Shown here piece by piece: positions 7,115-12,952 of a stretch of DNA of 20,474 nucleotides. The number at the start of each line of letters is the position of its first letter. Positions within the stretch are counted from its first letter, which is position 1. The notes under the pieces are model-generated. The model was not told the DNA's origin, did not search any database, and saw nothing but the letters and a program-made list of their open reading frames with translations. This DNA comes from Nanobdellota archaeon. GTDB lineage: Archaea > Nanobdellota > Nanobdellia > SCGC-AAA011-G17 > GW2011-AR17. Location of the stretch: the NCBI GenBank assembly GCA_030018575.1, contig JASEIA010000015.1, positions 1 to 20,474 on the forward strand. The letters run 5' to 3'. Both the position numbers and the translations under genes were made by a program.

Positions 7115-7173
7115 CACTTGAAAACGCTTTGCGTTTTCAGTGTGCCGAAAATCTCTCTGGATTTTCCAGCACA
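7115..7173. repeat. Two abutting hairpins in an intergenic gap
   Basis: Hairpin 1 pairs 7115-7127 with 7131-7142 (GAAAACGC/GCGTTTTC core, three-base loop, one bulge). Hairpin 2 pairs TGTGC 7141-7145 with GCACA 7169-7173, and GAAAATC 7147-7153 with GATTTTC 7160-7166. They share the same GAAAA-type stem design and fill most of the 108-base gap between two minus-strand genes. They could terminate or attenuate the operon, protect RNA ends, or be a dispersed palindromic element. Confidence 0.7.
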
Positions 7174-7210
7174 TTCGAAGGTCCATTCGCCTTGCACACA
7201 CACCATTTTA

Positions 7211-7861
7211 TTACTGCTTGTTTTTTCCTGACTTGATAAGCCCAATCACAATTGCAATAAGTATTACTGCTAATAAGACAATAAGCCAGGTTGTTGTTGA
7301 AACGCCTTTTGCAGGCTCTTCTGAAACCAGCCCTTCTTCAGAAGGCTCTTCTGCCCCTTTTTCAGCAGCCCTTGCCTCTGCTTCCCCTGCCTTGCAGTCA
7401 GCAGGGCATAATTCATTGTCCTCGCCAATGTTAGGGTTGCACACTCCGTTCTGGTTGCAGGTTGCAAACACAGACAGGTCAACCGTAAGCCTCAAAACAT
7501 CCTTCTTGTCATAAATCTTTGCTTCCTTTATATTCCTGTAATAAGGAAATATTATGAGAACCGGCTTTTCGGACAATATTGTCGGATTGTCATAGAACCA
7601 GAACTCAACAGGGAACTTGAATGAATATGCTTCCAGGCCGTCATATCCATAAACCTTTGCGGTAAATCCCTCTTCAGGCTGCAGCTTATGGTCAGGGTAG
7701 CCCTCAACAAGTTCAGGTATACCTTCAAGCGTGGTTTCGCTTGTGTTCTTGATTAGCATTTCAATCGCAACGCCTATCTTTTTGCTTTTCATGTCCCCTG
7801 CAGCGATTGCAAGAGAGCAGAGCATAAGCGCGCACATTGCCAGGATTAACGGTAGTTTCAT
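7211..7861 (-). CDS. Secreted single-span surface protein with CNQNG cysteine motif (tandem paralog 2)
   Basis: The 216-residue protein has a signal peptide (about 1-20, ending LAIAAGD), an external beta-rich domain, a cysteine motif CNQNGVCNPNIGEDNELCPADC (four Cys, about 134-155), an acidic Glu/Ala linker and a C-terminal membrane span (about 190-209) with a basic tail. This type-I layout displays the domain outside the cell. It is a tandem paralog of the gene at 7913-8554: same order, same PEEGF/PDEGF segment, similar final strand before the Cys motif. The start is supported by GAAGGTGAT three bases before ATG 7861 and its own TATA box. The function is unknown. The Cys motif resembles those in many archaeal surface proteins and may be disulfide-bonded. 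Confidence 0.8.
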   Translation of the reverse strand: MKLPLILAMCALMLCSLAIAAGDMKSKKIGVAIEMLIKNTSETTLEGIPELVEGYPDHKLQPEEGFTAKVYGYDGLEAYSFKFPVEFWFYDNPTILSEKPVLIIFPYYRNIKEAKIYDKKDVLRLTVDLSVFATCNQNGVCNPNIGEDNELCPADCKAGEAEARAAEKGAEEPSEEGLVSEEPAKGVSTTTWLIVLLAVILIAIVIGLIKSGKNKQ

Positions 7862-7902
7862 GGTATCACCTTCTTTTTCCTCTTAATACAAACACATTAG
7901 TA

Positions 7903-7912
7903 TTTTATAAAT
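7903..7912 (-). promoter_or_regulatory. TATA box of the second CNQNG protein gene
   Basis: On the minus strand ATTTATAAAA lies about 46 bases before ATG 7861, predicting a short leader (about 19 bases) that includes GAAGGTGAT. The box abuts the stop of the preceding gene, so this paralog can be transcribed on its own. Confidence 0.55.
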
Positions 7913-8554
7913 CTATTGTGGCGCCTGCTTCTTCCTTGATGCAAGCACAATCGCGATTATGATTATCAAAAGCACGGCTGCAAGCGCGCCGATAACCAAA
8001 TATTCATTGCTTAAGGCAGATTTATTTTCTTCAGCAAGCTCTTCTTCAGCAGCAGGCTCTGCCGGAACTTCTGCTTTTTCTTCCTCAACAGGCATTCCCA
8101 CTTTGCAATCCTCTCTACATGTGATTTCTGTCTCGCCGTAATCAGGGTTACAGATTCCGTTCTGGTTGCAGATGGCATATTCTTCCAAGTCAGCTTTTAT
8201 TATCTGCTTTCCATCATTGTCAAAAAGATAAAAATAGCGCCCTGAATTAAAGTAAGGCACAATCAGCGCATAATCAAGCTTGTCAAGCGTGTATATGCTG
8301 TCATAATCCTTAAGAGGGAATTCAAAGCGCCTTGCATACTGCACAGAGCCATTGAAAGATGCTATGCCTGCCGCAAATCCCTCATCAGGCTGGGATATGA
8401 AGTCAGGCGGGCTCCTTTCAAGAAGCTCAATTTCCTTTAGTGAAACATCCCCGTTATCATAATGAAGCAGAAAAGACATAGAGCCATTCGCGAAGCATAT
8501 TGGAATGACTGCAAGGAATAAGGCAAATGCCAGCAGTAATTTCTTATTCATCAT
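7913..8554 (-). CDS. Secreted single-span surface protein with CNQNG cysteine motif (tandem paralog 1)
   Basis: The 213-residue protein has a signal peptide (about 1-22, ending CFANG), an external domain with FISQPDEGF, the motif CNQNGICNPDYGETEITCREDC, an acidic Ala/Glu linker and a C-terminal membrane span (about 185-206) with a basic end. It is paralogous to the adjacent downstream gene. ATG 8554 overlaps the stop of the metallopeptidase gene (ATGA) and follows AGGGGAAT, so the two are translationally coupled. The strict coupling suggests it is a membrane partner, anchor, inhibitor or substrate of the peptidase; this is inference. Confidence 0.8.
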   Translation of the reverse strand: MMNKKLLLAFALFLAVIPICFANGSMSFLLHYDNGDVSLKEIELLERSPPDFISQPDEGFAAGIASFNGSVQYARRFEFPLKDYDSIYTLDKLDYALIVPYFNSGRYFYLFDNDGKQIIKADLEEYAICNQNGICNPDYGETEITCREDCKVGMPVEEEKAEVPAEPAAEEELAEENKSALSNEYLVIGALAAVLLIIIIAIVLASRKKQAPQ

Positions 8555-10800
8555 ATATTCCCCTGATTATTCCTTATCATATCTGAAAGCTGTTCAATAG
8601 ACAGTGAAGGGCCTAATCTCCCTACATTTAATATTGCCTGCTTTGACGGCTCATTAAACTGCACTCCCGGCACTGTATGGTCTTTCATTATTGAGTTCTC
8701 ATTAGGCCTGTAATAATGCTGAAGCCTGCCACACTCATCAGTATCCTGGTTGCAGTCGCCTCCGCAGCCGGCCCACCGCGCGCTTCCCCACTGCGAGATT
8801 GCGCTCCTTTCATCAAGGCAGTTTGGAGGGCCTGTGCTTGCAAAAGTTGATGAGCCGGTTGAAAGCAGGTTCGGGACGTTTGGGGACTTTGGGGATAGAT
8901 ACTCATCCTTAAGGTCTGCGTAGGCATGCCCCATCTCATGCGCAAGTGTTATGGCAACATCCTGCATAGTGACTGCAATTGTGCCTACACGGCTCGCATG
9001 CGCCCTTAAATCCTGTTTCGCTGAGAGAACAATAGCTATGTCGTTGTTACACTGCGCTTCATAATCCCTTAAGTAATTCCTGGAGACTCCAGGCGCGTCA
9101 AGCGGCAGCCTGCTGGTTGCGCCAAGCGCGGTCCAGACAGTGAACCTGCCTTTTATATCACTAAATGGAGAGACTGTGAAAAGGCCCCTTGCTGAGGCGC
9201 TTCCGAGCATATACCTTACATCATTCTTGAATGCCGTATAGTCTGTATATCCCTCTGAGACAAAGAGGATATCCACAGGGCCGCCGTCAATCAGCTTGTC
9301 ACAGGTGACAGGGGTCCTGCACCTGTATTCCGCGCACGTCTTTCCAACCCCGCAGTCTGCATCAGCCCTGCACTGGATAGGCTTTCTTTCTGTAAAAGAA
9401 ATAACTTCCTGCTCCGGACCGGAAGGAGGCGTAACAAAAAAGCATTTTTTTGTATTAACATCGCATCTGAACCTGTATTCTGTTACATCCCCTGTCGCCT
9501 CATCTTTATAAGTAATTGGATATGTGTCAAAGCTCAGCCCAAATTCAAACCAGTCGCCTGTAGGATTAATGTCAACCCTGTTGTTGCCAAAAACAAATTC
9601 TTTGCCTGCCTTGCTTACAACAACCAAGTCATTTGTAAGAAAGCGCTCAAAATAAAGGCTTGTAAATCCGATTGAAGCAGGATCAAAAATTTCAAGATTC
9701 AAATATAAGGGTTTTATTTTAATTGTGCTGGAAGAGCCGGATATAAATGCACAGCCAGTATCAGCTATTTGGTTGCAGATATGGTAATTAGCCTCGACAG
9801 AATTTATTACCATCTTTCCTTGTTTCAAGCCAAACAATCTGGAATTTCCCCTATCTGTTGGCAATGAAACTTCAATAAAGCCCCCTGATTCATGATTCAG
9901 CCTTATATCTATATTTGATTTAGCAAGCACGTTTGCTTCTTTTGCAATAATCGTATCAATAGATTCCGTGCCAACATACCTGTTCCTGCCAATATCATAT
10001 AATCTTCCGTGCCTAAGCTCAACTTCTTGGGAAGAAATAAATGAGATTGTGCCAAATGCATTTTCAAAGTCCCTTAAATCGGAAAAAGCTGTAACTGCCA
10101 GAACTGGCTCTTCATCGCCTTCACGAACCGGAAGTATCTTAACGCTTGAAAGCTTCAGCAGATTCACTGAAGGCATGCTCATAGCCTCGCCCCTCATAAA
10201 ATTAGTAACATCTTTTTTGAATAAAAGCGTGCCATTGCCAACTTTAAATGAAATTTCTGAAGAAGACATTTCAGCCCATATCCTGCAGCTTCCCTTGCAG
10301 GCAATTGCCTTTTCTTCAGCATCAATATCCCTTTCTCTTGATTCATCAATCTGGAAAGCAGTGTCTGCCACAAGTATGAATCCAAATCTGCCTTCAGCCC
10401 TGTTTGTGGCATTGATTGCGAATTTTACGCCCTTGACATCAACAGCCTGCCCAGAAGTTTCAGGGGAGATATAATTCGCCATGCTTGAGCGCGGCTGTGC
10501 AATCTTGGTTATGCCTATTGTCTTTTCTGAAACAGCCTCAATTTTGCCGGTAACAGTGCCAAAATCCTTTATCCTATTTCTTGAATCCTTGTATTTTATT
10601 TTCAATGCGCCATTGTCTTCAACAGGAGCTGCCCCGAATAGGGCAGTTATTTCTTCTGCATTATATTCTGTAACACCTTTGTCTCCCTGAATCTGCTTCA
10701 CGCCTTCGGGCAAGACAGGCTGCGCATCTTCTGCAGATATGAATACAGAAAGCAAGAGTATTGCCAAAACCGCGGTTAATAAAATTCCTTTTTTAAGCAT
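8551..10800 (-). CDS. Secreted zinc metallopeptidase, M64-like catalytic domain with large N-terminal region
   Basis: The 749-residue protein has a signal peptide (about 1-23, ending FISAEDA). A large, mainly beta N-terminal region of unknown fold (about 30-470) follows, then a Cys cluster (Cys477, 483, 489, 494 and 500). The C-terminal domain resembles peptidase family M64: VDILFVSEGYTD (about 509-520), HEMGHAYADLKDEY (621-634, HExxH with a downstream DEY) and a Met-turn-like ENSIMKD (about 701-707). The M64 assignment rests on these motifs and their order. There is no C-terminal membrane span, so it is probably released or held by partners. A TATA box lies 25 bases before ATG 10800 (leaderless). 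The stop overlaps the start of the following CNQNG surface protein. Confidence 0.8.
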   Translation of the reverse strand: MLKKGILLTAVLAILLLSVFISAEDAQPVLPEGVKQIQGDKGVTEYNAEEITALFGAAPVEDNGALKIKYKDSRNRIKDFGTVTGKIEAVSEKTIGITKIAQPRSSMANYISPETSGQAVDVKGVKFAINATNRAEGRFGFILVADTAFQIDESRERDIDAEEKAIACKGSCRIWAEMSSSEISFKVGNGTLLFKKDVTNFMRGEAMSMPSVNLLKLSSVKILPVREGDEEPVLAVTAFSDLRDFENAFGTISFISSQEVELRHGRLYDIGRNRYVGTESIDTIIAKEANVLAKSNIDIRLNHESGGFIEVSLPTDRGNSRLFGLKQGKMVINSVEANYHICNQIADTGCAFISGSSSTIKIKPLYLNLEIFDPASIGFTSLYFERFLTNDLVVVSKAGKEFVFGNNRVDINPTGDWFEFGLSFDTYPITYKDEATGDVTEYRFRCDVNTKKCFFVTPPSGPEQEVISFTERKPIQCRADADCGVGKTCAEYRCRTPVTCDKLIDGGPVDILFVSEGYTDYTAFKNDVRYMLGSASARGLFTVSPFSDIKGRFTVWTALGATSRLPLDAPGVSRNYLRDYEAQCNNDIAIVLSAKQDLRAHASRVGTIAVTMQDVAITLAHEMGHAYADLKDEYLSPKSPNVPNLLSTGSSTFASTGPPNCLDERSAISQWGSARWAGCGGDCNQDTDECGRLQHYYRPNENSIMKDHTVPGVQFNEPSKQAILNVGRLGPSLSIEQLSDMIRNNQGNI

Positions 10801-10820
10801 ACGAATAAGAATATATCCTG

Positions 10821-10830
10821 TTTTATAAAA
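10821..10830 (-). promoter_or_regulatory. TATA box of the metallopeptidase gene (leaderless)
   Basis: On the minus strand TTTTATAAAA is centred about 25 bases before ATG 10800, and no Shine-Dalgarno sequence lies between. Confidence 0.6.
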
Positions 10831-10836
10831 GTATCC

Positions 10837-11679
10837 TTATGCAGCCGAGCTTCCTGAAGAAGCCCTCGCCCCTGCCAGCAGGCTTCCGCCTTCCCCTGCC
10901 TTCGGCTTCTCCCTTATAATCCCAAACGTATAAACCAGAGGCTGCCTCTGGATTATTGTCCTGTTGAATGTCAATAAATAAACCATTGCGTCATTGCCGG
11001 CCATGTCAAAGTGCAGGATGAAATTATTCTGCTTCGCAAGCCTTGCAAGGTCGATAAGAGACAGCACTTTTATTGCCTTCTGCTGGTTATACAGCTCCAT
11101 TGCATTCTCATAAGGAAAGAAGATGTCTGCCTTGACTTCCGTTGAAAACTCCGAGACAGTTGCAGATGCTTCCCCTGCCTCTACCTGGATGGGCCAGTCC
11201 ATGCTAATGCTAATCAGCTTCTTTCCGATTGAGACATCAACCTCAGGCCTTTTCAATGCCTTTGCGCTTATGCCTGCAGCGTTGAAATTGGCGCAGGAAG
11301 GCACATTTGCCTTTATCGCAAACGCAATCTCATTTGCTATGTCCTGCATTGCCGGCACTGCCTCTTTTCCCTTGTCAAAATATACCGGAATTGTATAATA
11401 ATCATAGGAAACTGTTTTTTTCGGGGCATTGTACCCGCCTTTCGAATATATCTTCAGGATTGCGTCTTCAGCAGCCGATTGCAGGCAGTCCTCAACAAAA
11501 GGCCTTACCCTGCCCACTTCCTGCTGAAGCGCAGCGCTTTGCGTTATTTTCACAACCTGAATTTTCTGCGCGATGTCTTTTCTTAAAACAATGCCCATTG
11601 TTATTGCAGCCACAAGGATGATTCCAACGATTATGAATATGGTAACCTGCCCTCTTCTTGAATGTGATATAGTTTTCAC
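10837..11679 (-). CDS. Membrane-anchored surface protein, paralog A (RGQVTIF N-terminus)
   Basis: The 280-residue protein begins with a basic stretch and RRGQVTIFIIVG leading into a membrane helix (about 10-32). This resembles archaeal class III (pilin-like) signal sequences, but Phe stands where the conserved Glu (+5) would be. The external domain is paralogous to the protein at 6464-7102 (shared GG-Y, Y-x-IP-VY, P-AM-QDI, LARLAKQ, LTF and LVYTFGI blocks). It adds an extra strand pair and a low-complexity Gly/Ser/Ala tail. The start is GTG, with a TATA box 26 bases upstream and no Shine-Dalgarno sequence: a leaderless GTG gene. It heads the minus-strand envelope cluster and is divergent from the Ntn hydrolase. 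The function is unknown. Confidence 0.75.
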   Translation of the reverse strand: MKTISHSRRGQVTIFIIVGIILVAAITMGIVLRKDIAQKIQVVKITQSAALQQEVGRVRPFVEDCLQSAAEDAILKIYSKGGYNAPKKTVSYDYYTIPVYFDKGKEAVPAMQDIANEIAFAIKANVPSCANFNAAGISAKALKRPEVDVSIGKKLISISMDWPIQVEAGEASATVSEFSTEVKADIFFPYENAMELYNQQKAIKVLSLIDLARLAKQNNFILHFDMAGNDAMVYLLTFNRTIIQRQPLVYTFGIIREKPKAGEGGSLLAGARASSGSSAA

Positions 11680-11700
11680 AGGAAAATTAAGGTTAGCTAG

Positions 11701-11710
11701 ATTTATATAT
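11701..11710 (-). promoter_or_regulatory. TATA box of paralog A (leaderless GTG start)
   Basis: On the minus strand ATATATAAAT is centred about 26 bases before GTG 11679. The adjacent plus-strand box at 11718 makes this a compact divergent promoter region. Confidence 0.6.
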
Positions 11711-11717
11711 TCTGCGG

Positions 11718-11725
11718 TTATATGT
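11718..11725 (+). promoter_or_regulatory. Possible TATA box of the Ntn hydrolase gene
   Basis: TTATATGT is centred about 42 bases before ATG 11764, predicting a short leader that begins just before the AGAGGTGG ribosome-binding site at 11751-11758. It is weaker than the divergent minus-strand box. Confidence 0.4.
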
Positions 11726-11763
11726 TAGAGTAGTTCATAGATATTAAAAGAGAGGTGGAACAA

Positions 11764-12837
11764 ATGACAGTAGGATTAGTTCTTAACAACAAGGATTATG
11801 GCGTGGCACTGGCTGACTCAATGGTGACTATCGGAGACTACAGGAAGGGAGACACAGCAAACAAGCTTCTGCACATAAATGCAAAGGATTTTTACGGCGC
11901 AATGGTGGGTGCGGGGGATGCCATTAACATATTTGCGGCGTTTGAGCACATAAAAGACAAAACATTCAAGGAACCCAAAACCATGCTTGAGGAAGTCAGG
12001 AATTTCTCGCTGGAATACCAGCTTAACATTGACAGGCAGGCTTTGGAAAGCCAGATGAAAATTGAGGAGCTTGCAAAAAAATACCGCGGCAATCCTGAAG
12101 ACAGCGGCGGAGAGACGGAAGATGAGGAAGACAACGGGGAAGGGCAGGAAAATGACATATTCGGTTTCAAGAGGCGAAAAAAAGCCATATTGGGCGGGAT
12201 TGAGGACTATATGACTTCTGACTTTGTCACAGCGATTTATGACAAGAAAGAGCAGAGAGTAAGAAAATATTTTATCAATGCCGCAATTTACGCAGAAGAC
12301 CCGATTTTCGAAACAGTTATAGGCTCAGGCGCAGACTCTGCAGGACTGGAGCTTGCGAGGCTGATATCAGGCGCGCCCTTGAACAAGCTGCACCAGCGCG
12401 AAATTGCATTCTTCGGGCTTTGCGCTTATGTAAGGGCTACGCAGAACATAGGGGTTGGGGGAATCCCGAAAATCGCGCTCATTGACAAGGAAGGCTCAAA
12501 AATAGTAAGCAGGGAAGACTCAATAGCGCTTGCAAACATAACAGCAGCTTACCACGCTGACTTATTGCCAAGGGCTTATGCAGAGCATAATGCAGAGCTA
12601 GTATTAAGGGGGCGGGGAAAGTATGAGAAAGTTGCGCAAGCCGTTGGAATGAACGAGTTTGCGCTGAAGAATCATCTTGTGCCGCTGGACAGCTGGCTTA
12701 ATCTCGCGAATAACCTCCGGTATTCTCCAAAGCAATGCAAGTGCGGCGGAAAGTGCAGGAAAGGCAAAGAAGAAAGCAGCTGCAAGGGAGATTGCAAAAA
12801 AGGCAGCTGTAAAGAAAAGTGCGGGAAGAAGAAGTAG
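11764..12837 (+). CDS. Proteasome-fold Ntn hydrolase with acidic insert and Cys-rich tail
   Basis: The 357-residue protein reads MTVGLVLNNKDYGVALADS at its start. If Met1 is removed, Thr becomes residue 1, and Asp (LADS) and Lys (TANKLL) fall exactly at 17 and 33, the catalytic positions of proteasome beta subunits. Further family-like blocks are VGAGDA, GSGADSAGLELA (about 187-198) and a helix leading to GGIPKIALIDKEG. There is no propeptide. Differences from true beta subunits: a long insert with a charged, acidic segment (about 62-150), no clear equivalent of the later RD-x-x-SG motif, an extra helical region (about 250-320) and a seven-cysteine tail (325-353). ATG 11764 follows AGAGGTGG; a GTG at 11755 would hide the Thr. 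It probably self-assembles as a threonine hydrolase; its substrate is unknown. Confidence 0.8.
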   Translation: MTVGLVLNNKDYGVALADSMVTIGDYRKGDTANKLLHINAKDFYGAMVGAGDAINIFAAFEHIKDKTFKEPKTMLEEVRNFSLEYQLNIDRQALESQMKIEELAKKYRGNPEDSGGETEDEEDNGEGQENDIFGFKRRKKAILGGIEDYMTSDFVTAIYDKKEQRVRKYFINAAIYAEDPIFETVIGSGADSAGLELARLISGAPLNKLHQREIAFFGLCAYVRATQNIGVGGIPKIALIDKEGSKIVSREDSIALANITAAYHADLLPRAYAEHNAELVLRGRGKYEKVAQAVGMNEFALKNHLVPLDSWLNLANNLRYSPKQCKCGGKCRKGKEESSCKGDCKKGSCKEKCGKKK

Positions 12838-12850
12838 GAATATCGCAACA

Positions 12851-12858
12851 CTTATATA
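12851..12858 (+). promoter_or_regulatory. TATA box of the PEP synthase gene
   Basis: CTTATATA predicts a transcript start near 12880, about 72 bases before ATG 12953. Unlike most genes here, the message would carry a long leader. Confidence 0.5.
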
Positions 12859-12876
12859 CAGCGTAAGCCATTAAAA

Positions 12877-12938
12877 TAGCAGTTGGCAATTAGCCTGTGG
12901 CAGTTAGATACTAGCCACCAACTACAAGCCAACAGCTA
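12877..12938 (+). promoter_or_regulatory. Imperfect stem-loop in the PEP synthase leader
   Basis: TAGCAGTTGGC (12877-12887) pairs with GCCAACAGCTA (12928-12938) at ten of eleven positions. An inner GTGGC (12897-12901) pairs with GCCAC (12914-12918) around a TAG-ATA-CTA apex. The structure ends four bases before the GGGGTGA ribosome-binding sequence (12942-12948). It could control access to the start codon; no known riboswitch is recognised. Confidence 0.5.
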
Positions 12939-12952
12939 ACCGGGGTGAAACA

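Noticed and set aside
11755..11763. GTG start adding three residues to the Ntn hydrolase
   Set aside because: The GTG is part of the AGAGGTGG ribosome-binding site, and the extension would bury the catalytic Thr.
12677..12889. Short open frames on both strands over the Cys-rich tail
   Set aside because: They overlap the end of the Ntn hydrolase, and their composition comes from its repetitive Lys/Cys codons.
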